From a bacterium (lineage in GTDB: Bacteria; Hydrogenedentota; Hydrogenedentia; Hydrogenedentiales; SLHB01), in contig JAAEQP010000499.1 of assembly GCA_024231375.1 (NCBI GenBank), positions 1 through 19,847 of the forward strand: a DNA stretch of 19,847 nt, written 5' to 3'. Under the pieces are notes generated by a model. It saw only the letters and a list, made by a program, of their open reading frames with translations. It searched no databases and was not told the DNA's origin. Shown here in pieces: positions 1 through 9,178 of this stretch. Positions within the stretch are counted from its first letter, which is position 1. The number at the start of each line of letters is the position of its first letter. The position numbers were made by a program, and so were the translations under genes.

Positions 1-2
1 AT

Positions 3-2543
3 CGTTCCCACACGTTCAAGGTGCTGGGGTCCGCCGGTATCTTCGGGCAACGCCTCACGTTGCTCAATGCGACCTCCGAGGACCCAACCGGCACGGGCTT
101 TGACGCCACGCAGGGCCCCATCTACAACACGGCGCTTCGTGCGGCCCGTGACATGTACTACCTGAACGAACAGCGCCTTCAGGACCTCACGCGCACCGGC
201 ATCCTCGCCGCGGACGTGGACGAGGGCGCGGAGGCCATTCCGCTGGTGGTAGACCTGCACCGCCGCTCCCTGGACTACGTGGACCGCGCCGAGGCCGCCC
301 TCGCTGAGCGGCGGTACGGCGACTACATGCACGCAGCCCGTAGCGCATGGGCCGTGGGCTCGCGCGCCTACCCCATGGTTCTGAATACCGCCAACGATGC
401 CGTCATCAATGTGCTCTTCTACCTGGCCCTGCTCCTGCCGTCCGCCTTCTTCCTGGAGAAGCTGCTGTTCGGATTCCCCGACATCAAACGCCAGATCGTG
501 GGGCGTGCCGCCATCTTCTGCGCCGTGTTCATCTTGCTACGCGTGGTGAACCCCGCCTTTCAGTTGACGGTCAATCCCTATGTGGTTCTACTGGGATTCG
601 TCATGATGGCGCTGACCTTCGGCGTCATGCGCGTCATCTTCAAGATGTTCCAGGACGAATTGAAGCGATTGCGCGCACGGGTCACCGGCGTTCACAATGT
701 GGAAATCGGCCGGAGCGACGCCGCGGGCGTGGCCTTCGGGCTCGGCCTGTCCAGCATGCGGAAGCGTAAGGTGCGCACCCTGAACACGCTCGTCACCCTG
801 GTCATCCTGACATTCAGCGTCCTGTCCTTCACGTCCATCGTATCGCGCAACGATCTGAAGGGCCGCGAACTCTACGACGAAAGCCTCCAGCGCATCGAAG
901 CGCCCTACACCGGCGTGCTGTTCCGGACCCCCCTGTACGGCCCTATCATCGGCCAGACCTACGAATACGTGTTGACTGAATTCGGCGAAGGCGCCCACCT
1001 CGCGCCGCGTGCGTGGTTCCCAGGCGGCACGGCCCCGTCCAGTTCCATGATGCCCGTCGCGTCCAGCACCGGCGGCAACGCGACCGTTCCAACACTGCTT
1101 GGACTGACGCCCGAAGAGAAGCACCTCTCCCTGACCGACTCCGTGTGGCTGACCGGCGACTGGTTCGCGCCCGGTGACGCCAACGCGGCCATTCTGCCTT
1201 CGTCGCTGGCCGAACGCCTCGAACTCACTCCCCGCGACATCGGAACGGCTACCGTCACGGTCATGGGACGACGACTCACCGTACGCGGCATCGTCGACGA
1301 CGACTACCTGACGAAGCAGGAAGGTTTCCGCGACATCGACGGCCAACCGCTGGCCCCGGTGGACTTCGCCAAATCGGCAAAGACCTTCTGGGAGGCCCGG
1401 AACACGCGCGCCGACATCATGGCCCAGAAACCGCCGCCCTCGTACCACCATCACACGCCCGGCAACATCCTCATCGTGCCCTTCGCGACGGCCATCGAGA
1501 TGGGCGGCAACATCCGCAGCATCGCGTGTATCGCCGACGACCCCATGGCCATCACCGAGCAGACCCTGAGCGACGAGACCTTGAGCAAGCTCGCCACGGG
1601 CCTCTTCGCGGGCATCGAGGGGAAGAGCTACTGGCTCACGTCGCTGGGCCATGCCGACTTCAAGGGGCTCCTGTCGCTGGTGGTGTTGATCCTCATCGCC
1701 ACGCTGATCGTGTTCAACACCATCCTCGGGTCACTGTACGAACGGCAGCGCGAGATTGGCATCTACACGTCGCTCGGCCTTGCGCCAAGCCACATCGGCG
1801 CGTTCTTTCTGGCGGAATCCTGCGTGTATGCGGTGCTCGGATCGCTGTTCGGCTATATCCTTGGTCAAGTCGTCGCGAGCGTGAAGGTCAATTTCGATCT
1901 TGCCCTGCTCGAGGGGTTGACGCTCAACTACTCGTCCAAGTCCGCCCTGTACGCCTCGCTCATCGTGGCCACCGTCGTCATGCTCAGTTCGTTGTATCCG
2001 GCGTGGAAGGCCAGCCGGTTGTCGGTGCCCAACCTGGAGCGTAGCGTCCGGCTACCGGCACCCGTCAACGACGCCATGACACTCGATTTCCCCTTCACCT
2101 TCTCGGGCGATGCGCGCGTCGGCATCTGCGCCTTCCTGTTCCGCTACTTCGACGACCAGGAGGAACTGGCCACCGGACCCTTCCACGCCCAGGGCACGCG
2201 CTTGACCCAGACGGATGACGGAGAACTCCGCCTGGGCGCCCGGATGTGGCTCGCGCCCTTCGACTGGGGCATCAGCCAGTCCATCGAATTGGTTACGCAC
2301 GACGAGGCGGGACAACCCGTGCTGCTGCTGACGATCCGCCGGGAAGCCGGCGAGGTGAAGGCGTGGCAACGGGTCAATCGACGGTTCGCGGCCGCCCTGC
2401 GCCGCCAGTTGCTCCTGTGGCGCACCATATCCGCAGCCGACCGCGCGCGATACACCGCCTACGGTGCCCAACTCCTCTCCGGCGATCGAAACGCCGCCCT
2501 CCCTCAGGCCGAGGATGCGGACGCGGAGACGGCGTTCAGCTAG
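3..2543 (+). CDS. FtsX-family ABC transporter permease with extra C-terminal domain (5' end missing)
   Basis: The frame is open to the left edge, so the N-terminus is missing; residues are numbered from the GTG at 21. The core is an FtsX-type permease. Three hydrophobic segments lie at about 128-150, 155-175 and 185-207, then one at about 250-273, a large extracytoplasmic domain at about 275-545, and three more segments at about 549-572, 593-619 and 642-662. The typical FtsX signature E-R-Q-R-E-I-G-I-Y-T-S-L-G starts at residue 574, and the PAWKASRLSVPNLE end of the last domain is also typical. Known FtsX proteins pair with an ABC ATPase and act in lipoprotein release, efflux or mechanotransmission. 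No ATPase lies directly downstream, so a partner may lie upstream. Unusual points are the three closely packed helices before the first FtsX helix and a charged domain of about 150 residues (687-840) after the last helix. Substrate unknown. Confidence 0.85.
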   Translation, partial: RSHTFKVLGSAGIFGQRLTLLNATSEDPTGTGFDATQGPIYNTALRAARDMYYLNEQRLQDLTRTGILAADVDEGAEAIPLVVDLHRRSLDYVDRAEAALAERRYGDYMHAARSAWAVGSRAYPMVLNTANDAVINVLFYLALLLPSAFFLEKLLFGFPDIKRQIVGRAAIFCAVFILLRVVNPAFQLTVNPYVVLLGFVMMALTFGVMRVIFKMFQDELKRLRARVTGVHNVEIGRSDAAGVAFGLGLSSMRKRKVRTLNTLVTLVILTFSVLSFTSIVSRNDLKGRELYDESLQRIEAPYTGVLFRTPLYGPIIGQTYEYVLTEFGEGAHLAPRAWFPGGTAPSSSMMPVASSTGGNATVPTLLGLTPEEKHLSLTDSVWLTGDWFAPGDANAAILPSSLAERLELTPRDIGTATVTVMGRRLTVRGIVDDDYLTKQEGFRDIDGQPLAPVDFAKSAKTFWEARNTRADIMAQKPPPSYHHHTPGNILIVPFATAIEMGGNIRSIACIADDPMAITEQTLSDETLSKLATGLFAGIEGKSYWLTSLGHADFKGLLSLVVLILIATLIVFNTILGSLYERQREIGIYTSLGLAPSHIGAFFLAESCVYAVLGSLFGYILGQVVASVKVNFDLALLEGLTLNYSSKSALYASLIVATVVMLSSLYPAWKASRLSVPNLERSVRLPAPVNDAMTLDFPFTFSGDARVGICAFLFRYFDDQEELATGPFHAQGTRLTQTDDGELRLGARMWLAPFDWGISQSIELVTHDEAGQPVLLLTIRREAGEVKAWQRVNRRFAAALRRQLLLWRTISAADRARYTAYGAQLLSGDRNAALPQAEDADAETAFS

Positions 2544-2575
2544 ATTCGGGAGGCGCGCGGATGAAGGAATCTCCA

Positions 2576-2588
2576 GGCAACGGTTGCC
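2576..2588. repeat. Perfect inverted repeat overlapping the mtnA -35 box
   Basis: GGCAAC-G-GTTGCC is a perfect palindrome with 6-bp arms around one central base. Its right arm overlaps the proposed -35 hexamer TTGCCA at 2584-2589. The position fits a repressor operator, but the arms are short and I see no second copy, so chance is possible. Confidence 0.35.
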
Positions 2589-2612
2589 ATTAGGCGCAAT
2601 ACCCGTTAGCAT
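2584..2612 (+). promoter_or_regulatory. Putative sigma70-type promoter of mtnA
   Basis: TTGCCA at 2584-2589 (5 of 6 to TTGACA) and TAGCAT at 2607-2612 (4 of 6 to TATAAT) are separated by exactly 17 bp. The predicted start is near 2619, giving a leader of about 20 nt that holds the strong Shine-Dalgarno GGAGGAG at 2628-2634. It lies in the 97-bp gap after the permease gene. I see no SAM riboswitch fold, which methionine-related genes sometimes carry; the leader is too short for one. Confidence 0.55.
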
Positions 2613-2640
2613 AGGGCGTAGACCAGCGGAGGAGACCCGA

Positions 2641-3684
<1,044 letters not shown>

Positions 3685-3714
3685 TCGTAACCACATCGGG
3701 GGAACTGCAGCAGT

Positions 3715-5712
3715 ATGCTGGTTCGACTCATTGAACACGTCGCCCAACTGCCGGCGGACGAAATCGTCGAGGTGACCATTCAGGATGTCGCCATGTGTGG
3801 GGCATGGTACGACTCGTATGCGGGGATCCCCGCCGAAAAGAAGCGCTACGCGGATCTCCCGCTCACTATCGACGACTGGGCCTCCAAGGTCCGAAAACCC
3901 GACCGGACGACCGAGGGCAGGCGTCATCAGTATGTGCTACGCGAGTTGATCGACCGGCTCGAGGCGGGCGAGGCGCGCCGCATGGCGTGGGACGAAGCCG
4001 CGCTTCTGAACTGGGTATCCGACCTGTCGATCCGCGCGGCAGACGCCGAGATGTTCGAACGCGTCCGGGGGTTGGTTGAACCCCACGCGGGAGCCCTGCA
4101 CGACCGCCTGGAAGGGCTGGAGGTAGCCCCCGGGCTCCCCAAGCTGTCGGACCGGCTCCACGTGGTCACCGCGCAGGACATCCGCCAGGCCCGCCCGCGG
4201 GAGATCAAGCTGTTCGCCGGTATCGACATGGAAAGCCGCGGCCCCGTGCTGGTGCATTCCGGACATCTACGGGTGCTCGACAACGTGCCCGAGAACTGCA
4301 CGCTGGTGGTGGAAGACGGATCGTGCAGCGTGGACGGCTTCGTCATGGGCAAGGTGGCCGTCACCGAGAACTGCGAGGTCCGGGAGAATATCTCGGGCGT
4401 GGTGGTCGTGCGTCAAGGCAATGTCCGGACGAGGAACATTATCGACAAAGCCTATGTCGTGGCAAAATGGGGCAGCGTCTACTGCAGACACTCCCAGTCC
4501 CCGGAACTTGTCTTCGCGGGCACGGAGATCTTCATTCAGGAACGCGCCGTCACGGGTAGGTACATTTCGCCCCGCATTCATGTCAAGGGCGACATGATGG
4601 GCGGGGAGTACCACGTGGCCAACCGAGTCGTGGCGGGCCGATACCGTCACACGGACGCCCGCCCCCTTTCGATTCTGCTCCGTCGCGAGATCACCTGCCG
4701 GGACTACGGCGAACGCCCCGGCGAGGAGGCATCGCGCCTGTTGGCCGAGGCCGCCCGGTTGCGCAGACAACTGACCGAGCTGGAGGGGTGGGCGCGAATG
4801 GCGGAACAGGAGGCCGCCCGCTCGGCGAGCACGGCGCTCATCTATCTGTTCGGCGGCGATGCCAACCGCGGCCAGATCGACCGGGTGCGCGCCGTCGAAG
4901 ATCGGCTCCAACTGATCGAGCGCCTCGTGGCCGGGCTCGGCGCCCTGGGACTGGCGGCGGAGGAACGTCTCCAGGCGATGATGTCGGGTGAAGACACCTC
5001 CACCCCGATCCCCGCTCTGGAAGAGCTCCGCGCAAACCTGATGAAGATCCTTCGCGAGGAAGAGGTATCGAAAGACGTGGCCGAGGACGCCGAATCGATG
5101 CTGAAACTCTGTGAGAAGATGGCGGCGGCGACGGGGGATAAGTGCGCCATGATCGGGGTCGTCGCCTATGTCCGCGAGCGGGCTCCCGAACGGGCGCGTG
5201 ACCTCCAGGAGCTAACCGATACCATCGAGGAGCACCAGGGCGAGTTGAACCGGGCGCTCAAGATTCAGGACATGGCCGGCACGATCCGCGGCCCTCATCC
5301 AAAGGTACAGCTACTTCGCAAGGTCTTGACGGCTACGGCCAAACGGGCCGCCACCGACCCCCTTATGAAGCGTGTCCAGTCCGGCTACATGCGCGTTGCC
5401 TTGCGGAATGTGAACGCCGGTCTTGAACGATCCAAGACGTGTCGCGATAGCATCACCGAACTCAGATCGACGCTGGCCGCTGTTGCTGAACCCTTGCGCA
5501 AGGACTATCACATCAACATCGCCGAGGAGAGCGGCGAGGGAGCCACGGCACAGGCGTCCGGACGGTTCGACACAGGCGTGTCCATCTACGCGGATGTGTT
5601 CCTGCTGGGTGAGAACAACCCTCCTCGGGGAACCGTGCTTCAACTCAGCAACGAATCGGACCGGGAACGCGTGTTCATTCGCAACACGGCGGGCTTGGTT
5701 GAGGAAATCTGA
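3715..5712 (+). CDS. DUF342/FapA-like protein with beta-helix core and coiled coil
   Basis: A 665-residue, apparently cytoplasmic protein with no signal peptide or membrane segment. Residues 1-190 are mixed alpha/beta. About 191-316 is a run of short beta strands rich in V, G and N, with repeating turns such as D-G-F-V-M-G-K-V and G-T-E-I-F-I. This is the pattern of the DUF342 (FapA) parallel beta-helix, related in style to bactofilins. Residues about 340-385 form an A/L/E/R-rich coiled coil, followed by a long helical region to about 610 and a short beta-rich tail. DUF342 proteins were named for flagellar assembly, but many occur without flagella and may act as polymerising scaffolds. No flagellar gene is visible here. 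The ATG at 3715 has GGGGGA 11 nt upstream. The 30-bp gap suggests co-transcription with mtnA. Function unknown; the family assignment is by fold pattern and memory. Confidence 0.6.
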   Translation: MLVRLIEHVAQLPADEIVEVTIQDVAMCGAWYDSYAGIPAEKKRYADLPLTIDDWASKVRKPDRTTEGRRHQYVLRELIDRLEAGEARRMAWDEAALLNWVSDLSIRAADAEMFERVRGLVEPHAGALHDRLEGLEVAPGLPKLSDRLHVVTAQDIRQARPREIKLFAGIDMESRGPVLVHSGHLRVLDNVPENCTLVVEDGSCSVDGFVMGKVAVTENCEVRENISGVVVVRQGNVRTRNIIDKAYVVAKWGSVYCRHSQSPELVFAGTEIFIQERAVTGRYISPRIHVKGDMMGGEYHVANRVVAGRYRHTDARPLSILLRREITCRDYGERPGEEASRLLAEAARLRRQLTELEGWARMAEQEAARSASTALIYLFGGDANRGQIDRVRAVEDRLQLIERLVAGLGALGLAAEERLQAMMSGEDTSTPIPALEELRANLMKILREEEVSKDVAEDAESMLKLCEKMAAATGDKCAMIGVVAYVRERAPERARDLQELTDTIEEHQGELNRALKIQDMAGTIRGPHPKVQLLRKVLTATAKRAATDPLMKRVQSGYMRVALRNVNAGLERSKTCRDSITELRSTLAAVAEPLRKDYHINIAEESGEGATAQASGRFDTGVSIYADVFLLGENNPPRGTVLQLSNESDRERVFIRNTAGLVEEI

Positions 5713-5728
5713 CCCTCCGTGCTACCAT
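5699..5728 (+). promoter_or_regulatory. Putative promoter of cmk-recJ
   Basis: TTGAGG (5699-5704), 18 bp, then an extended -10 TGC-TACCAT (hexamer 5723-5728). The -35 overlaps the end of the DUF342 gene. The 87-bp gap downstream to cmk shows no other clear signal. The match is moderate, 4 of 6 in each hexamer. Confidence 0.35.
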
Positions 5729-5805
5729 CCCGCAACGCCGGGCAACCAGTCGCCGCGAATGTGCCGCGCACCCGGATGTCTCACGAGCCATGAGGATACG
5801 TGCCC

Positions 5806-6480
5806 ATGTCTGACAGCACGCACATCGTCGCCATCGACGGACCGGCCGGAGCAGGGAAGAGCACGGTTGCGCGGCGCGTGGCCGAAGCCTTGGGCATCGC
5901 CTTCCTGGACACGGGGGCCATGTACCGCGCCGCCACGTGGTGGGCCATGCACCGGGGCATCGACATGGACAACGGACCGGCCCTTGCCGCAGCTACGCGG
6001 GCCATGCCGCTGGAAATGGCCGACCAAGACGGCGTGTTGCGAGTAGCAGTGGACGGGCAGGACGTGACCAACGCGATTCGATCGCCCGAGGTGACGAACC
6101 GGATCTACAAACTCGACCAGAACGCCGACGTGCGCGATCATCTGGTGGCCCTACAGCAGGCGTTTGGCGCGAAGCGGCCGACCGTGGCCGAGGGACGCGA
6201 CATCGGCACCGTGGTGTTCCCGAAGGCGCGGTGCAAGGTCTATCTCGACGCCGACCTCGATGAGCGCGCGCGCAGACGGCAAGCCCAACTGAAGGAGAAA
6301 GGCGTGGAGGCCGACCTCGAACAACTGCGACGCGATATCCACGACCGCGACGAGAAGAGCAGAACCCGGAAAGTGTCGCCGCTACGCAAGGCGGACGATG
6401 CCGTCCTCATCGATACGACCGGCATGAGTGTGACCGACGTGATCCAGGCCGTCGTCTCCTTGGCCCGGGAGGTCCTATGA
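5806..6480 (+). CDS. cmk: Cytidylate kinase (CMP/dCMP kinase)
   Basis: A 224-residue cytoplasmic kinase that phosphorylates CMP and dCMP with ATP. The P-loop G-P-A-G-A-G-K-S-T is at 12-20. The family signature F-L-D-T-G-A-M-Y-R is at 33-41, the nucleotide-binding E-G-R-D-I-G-T-V-V-F-P at 129-139, and the late R-D-x-x-D-containing lid ending in S-P-L at 191-193, followed by A-D-D-A-V-L-I-D-T-T. Length equals that of E. coli Cmk. An in-frame GTG at 5800 is possible, but GAGG at 5792-5795 is better placed for the ATG at 5806, giving MSDST at the N-terminus. The stop overlaps the recJ start in ATGA, so the two are translationally coupled. Confidence 0.95.
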   Translation: MSDSTHIVAIDGPAGAGKSTVARRVAEALGIAFLDTGAMYRAATWWAMHRGIDMDNGPALAAATRAMPLEMADQDGVLRVAVDGQDVTNAIRSPEVTNRIYKLDQNADVRDHLVALQQAFGAKRPTVAEGRDIGTVVFPKARCKVYLDADLDERARRRQAQLKEKGVEADLEQLRRDIHDRDEKSRTRKVSPLRKADDAVLIDTTGMSVTDVIQAVVSLAREVL

Positions 6481-8174
6481 GCCCCCGCCGAACCCCGTGC
6501 GACTGGCGGGTTGCCGCCGAGGACCGCGAACAGACCGCCGCGCTTGCCAAGGCCCTGGATGTGCCCCGACCCGTTGCGCACCTGCTGACGTGCCGGGGCG
6601 TGGCGACTCCGGAGGAGGGCCAACGGTTTCTTCAGCCGGGCTCCGACTACTTCACCGACCCGTTCCTGCTTGACGATATGGACAAGGCCGTCGATCGCAT
6701 CCGCGTGGCCCGGGACGGCGGCGAACGGATCACGGTCTTCGGCGATTACGACGTGGACGGCGTATCGGGTACGGCCATCCTGGTGAATGCGCTGCGACGA
6801 TACGGAATCGAATCCTGCTCCTACGGGATTCCCGACCGTCTGTCGGAGGGCTATGGTCTGAGCCCGGAACGCGTGCGTTCGGCCCACGACGACGGCGTGA
6901 ACCTCATCGTCACCGCGGACAACGGATCCACGGCCCACGCGTCCGCCGCGGCCGCACGCGAGTTGGGCATCGACCTCATTGTGACCGACCACCATCAGTT
7001 GGAGGGCGGACTGCCCGACGCCCTGGCCGTCGTCAATCCCAAGCGTCAGGATTCCTCGTACCCGTCCCCGGACCTCTGTGGAGCAGCCGTGGCCTTCAAA
7101 CTGGCCCAGGCACTCACCGGCGAGATGGCCGATCTGGACATCGTGGCTCTGGGTACCGTGGCAGACATCGTGCCCCTTCGGGACGAGAATCGCGACCTTG
7201 TTGCGGCGGGTCTTGCGTATGCCAAGCGGCATCCCAGGCTGGGACTTGAGCGGCTCGCATCGATAGCGCGAGTCGATCTCACCCAGCTCCGCGCCGAGCA
7301 CATCGCGTTTCAGTTGGGTCCGCGGATCAACGCGGGCGGCCGCTTGGGCGACGGTATCACGGGGCTCAAGCTCTTGCTGGCGGACGACGCCGACGAGGCG
7401 GGACGGTTGGCGGGGCAGTTGAACGAGGCCAATGAGGAACGGCGCGCCATCGAGAAGGAGATCTTCGAGGAGGCCCGGGCTCGGCTTCGCGATTCATACT
7501 CGCCCGACCAACGAACCATCGTTCTTGCCGGCTCGAACTGGCATCCCGGCGTGATAGGAATTGTGGCCTCCCGGCTTCAGTCACTCTATTACCGTCCAAT
7601 TGTCATGATCGCCATCGAGGGCGACGGGTGTGGCCGGGGATCGGCCCGCAGCATCGCGGGATTCGACATCATCTCCAGCATTTCGGCGTGCCAGGATCAT
7701 CTCGTGAAGTTTGGCGGACACGCCGGCGCGGCAGGACTGACGGTCGAGACCGACAAGCTGGACGCCTTTCGCGAGGCCTTCGAAGCCGAGGCGGCCCGGT
7801 TGCTGCCGGACGAGGAACTCCGCCGCGTGCTCGAAATTGACGCGCAGATTGCGTTCAGCGAAGTGGACAGCCAACTCATCGCCTTGATGGACCGGCTTCA
7901 GCCTTTCGGGCACGGGAATCCCGCGCCCCTGTTCTGTACTTACGGTGCCACCGTCGTACCCCATTCGTGGCGCGAACTCCGGGGCGGCCACATGCGCGTC
8001 ACCCTCAAACAGGGCGCGCACATGTTCACGGCTGTGGGGTTCCACATGGGCGACCGCCTGGCCGAGGTCCAGTCCGCCGCCTCCCTGGATGTCGCGTTCA
8101 CGCCTCAGTTCAACACGTTCCGTGGCGAGACGACCATTCAACTTGTTCTGAAGGACCTTCGGCCCAACGGGTAG
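6477..8174 (+). CDS. recJ: Single-stranded-DNA-specific exonuclease RecJ
   Basis: A 565-residue DHH/DHHA1 exonuclease that degrades single-stranded DNA 5' to 3' in recombination, mismatch and base-excision repair. Metal-binding motifs are in order: G-D-Y-D-V-D-G at 89-95, T-A-D-N-G at about 150, the D-H-H motif at 171-173, and N-P-K-R with the D-L-C-G-A motif near 200. The DHHA1 part shows G-S-N-W-H-P-G-V-I-G-I-V-A-S-R-L from 352 and G-G-H-A-G-A-A-G at 413-420. The C-terminal OB-like domain ends in I-Q-L-V-L-K-D-L-R, as in other RecJ proteins. Length is usual for the family. The ATG overlaps the cmk stop (ATGA). Confidence 0.95.
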   Translation: MSPRRTPCDWRVAAEDREQTAALAKALDVPRPVAHLLTCRGVATPEEGQRFLQPGSDYFTDPFLLDDMDKAVDRIRVARDGGERITVFGDYDVDGVSGTAILVNALRRYGIESCSYGIPDRLSEGYGLSPERVRSAHDDGVNLIVTADNGSTAHASAAAARELGIDLIVTDHHQLEGGLPDALAVVNPKRQDSSYPSPDLCGAAVAFKLAQALTGEMADLDIVALGTVADIVPLRDENRDLVAAGLAYAKRHPRLGLERLASIARVDLTQLRAEHIAFQLGPRINAGGRLGDGITGLKLLLADDADEAGRLAGQLNEANEERRAIEKEIFEEARARLRDSYSPDQRTIVLAGSNWHPGVIGIVASRLQSLYYRPIVMIAIEGDGCGRGSARSIAGFDIISSISACQDHLVKFGGHAGAAGLTVETDKLDAFREAFEAEAARLLPDEELRRVLEIDAQIAFSEVDSQLIALMDRLQPFGHGNPAPLFCTYGATVVPHSWRELRGGHMRVTLKQGAHMFTAVGFHMGDRLAEVQSAASLDVAFTPQFNTFRGETTIQLVLKDLRPNG

Positions 8175-8262
8175 AACGAGTCGAGATCCGTCCGGATGGA
8201 CGAGAACCAGGTGGAGGCCGCGGCCACTGGCAGACAACCATTCGGAAGACCCCCGCAACTTG

Positions 8263-8271
8263 TGCTAAGAT
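8263..8271 (+). promoter_or_regulatory. Extended -10 next to the ABC ATPase start (possible leaderless transcript)
   Basis: TGC-TAAGAT forms an extended -10 whose hexamer (8266-8271) ends 7 nt before the ATG at 8279. Transcription would then start at or next to the A of ATG. No Shine-Dalgarno is present: the bases before ATG are C-rich. A weak -35 candidate, TTCGGA, lies at 8241-8246 with a 19-bp spacer. Confidence 0.4.
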
Positions 8272-8278
8272 CCCCGCC

Positions 8279-9178
8279 ATGGCTACGTGTGTGCAAACGG
8301 CGAACCTGACCAAGGTCTACGGATCCGTCGTGGCGGTCAGCGGACTGAATCTCGCGGTGGAAAGCGGCGAGGTGTTCGGTCTGCTCGGCCCCAATGGCGC
8401 GGGGAAGAGCACCATCCTGTCCATGCTGACGGGACTCGTCCCTCCTACCTCGGGCACGGTGACCGTATTCGGGAAGGATCTCCGGCGAAGTTTCCTTGAG
8501 ATCGCGCCCAGGATGGGGGTGATGAGCGAGCGGCCCGCCTTCTACGAACACTTGACCGCCCGCAACACCCTGCTTCTGTTCACGCGCCTGACGCGCCGCG
8601 ACGCCGCCGTCGACCAGGCCTTGGAACGCGTGGGGCTTCTCAACGTAGCGGATCGGCGGGTTGGCACGTTTTCCCACGGCATGCGGCAGCGTCTTGGCGT
8701 GGCCCAGGCCCTGCTCGCCGAGCCGGAACTCCTGGTACTGGACGAGCCCGCCAATGCGCTCGACGCCGAATCCGCCCAGGAACTCCTCCACCTGCTCCGG
8801 TTCCTCGCCGACGAGGCCAGGGTCACCGTCATCATTGCCAGCCACATGCTGCACGAGGTCGAGGCCCTGTGCGACCGCGTGGCCATCGTGAACCGTGGCC
8901 GGTTGATTGCCTGCGAACCCATTAGCGGTGTGTTGTCATACGACGAGAGTCAGGCCGAGTTGTTGATCGACGCGCCGGAAGCTGCCGCGAAGCGCCTTCG
9001 CGAAGAGCCGTGGATCGAATCGGTGGAGATGCAGTCGGGCCGGTTGTTCGTCAAACTCGGCGACCGGACCATCCATCATCTCAACGCGTTGCTCGTGGGG
9101 GCCGGATACCGTATCTCGGGCATCATCCCGAAGCGCCGGACGCTCCAGGACTACTTCCTCAAGGTGTTGAACTCATGA
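8279..9178 (+). CDS. ABC transporter ATP-binding protein (ABC-2 type, first gene of VCBS cassette)
   Basis: A 299-residue ATPase that powers the permease encoded next. Walker A G-P-N-G-A-G-K-S-T is at 37-45. The signature loop is F-S-H-G-M-R-Q-R-L with its serine at 132, so S-H-G-M replaces the canonical S-G-G-Q; this is common in ABC-2 exporters. Walker B with D155-E156 sits in L-V-L-D-E-P-A-N-A-L-D, and the H-loop histidine is 189. About 70 C-terminal residues form the accessory domain typical of CcmA/NatA-like ATPases. The ATG at 8279 is chosen because the protein begins there with the normal family N-terminus and because an extended -10 lies just upstream; the frame is open further 5' inside recJ but that part has no family match. 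Its stop overlaps the permease start in ATGA. Confidence 0.93.
   Translation: MATCVQTANLTKVYGSVVAVSGLNLAVESGEVFGLLGPNGAGKSTILSMLTGLVPPTSGTVTVFGKDLRRSFLEIAPRMGVMSERPAFYEHLTARNTLLLFTRLTRRDAAVDQALERVGLLNVADRRVGTFSHGMRQRLGVAQALLAEPELLVLDEPANALDAESAQELLHLLRFLADEARVTVIIASHMLHEVEALCDRVAIVNRGRLIACEPISGVLSYDESQAELLIDAPEAAAKRLREEPWIESVEMQSGRLFVKLGDRTIHHLNALLVGAGYRISGIIPKRRTLQDYFLKVLNS

Noticed and set aside
588..1652. 354-aa minus-strand open frame inside the permease gene
   Set aside because: Shadow of the FtsX permease; composition rich in G, R, H, D and V with no domain.
2464..2640. Upstream extension of mtnA by 59 codons
   Set aside because: Overlaps the permease gene and the promoter, has no family homology, and the ATG at 2641 has an ideal Shine-Dalgarno.
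6240..7301. 353-aa minus-strand open frame inside cmk and recJ
   Set aside because: The plus-strand genes carry complete catalytic motifs; this frame has none.
8207..8230. GC-rich palindrome (core GGCCGCGGCC) after recJ as a terminator
   Set aside because: The full stem is interrupted and no T-run follows, so it cannot be called a terminator with any confidence.
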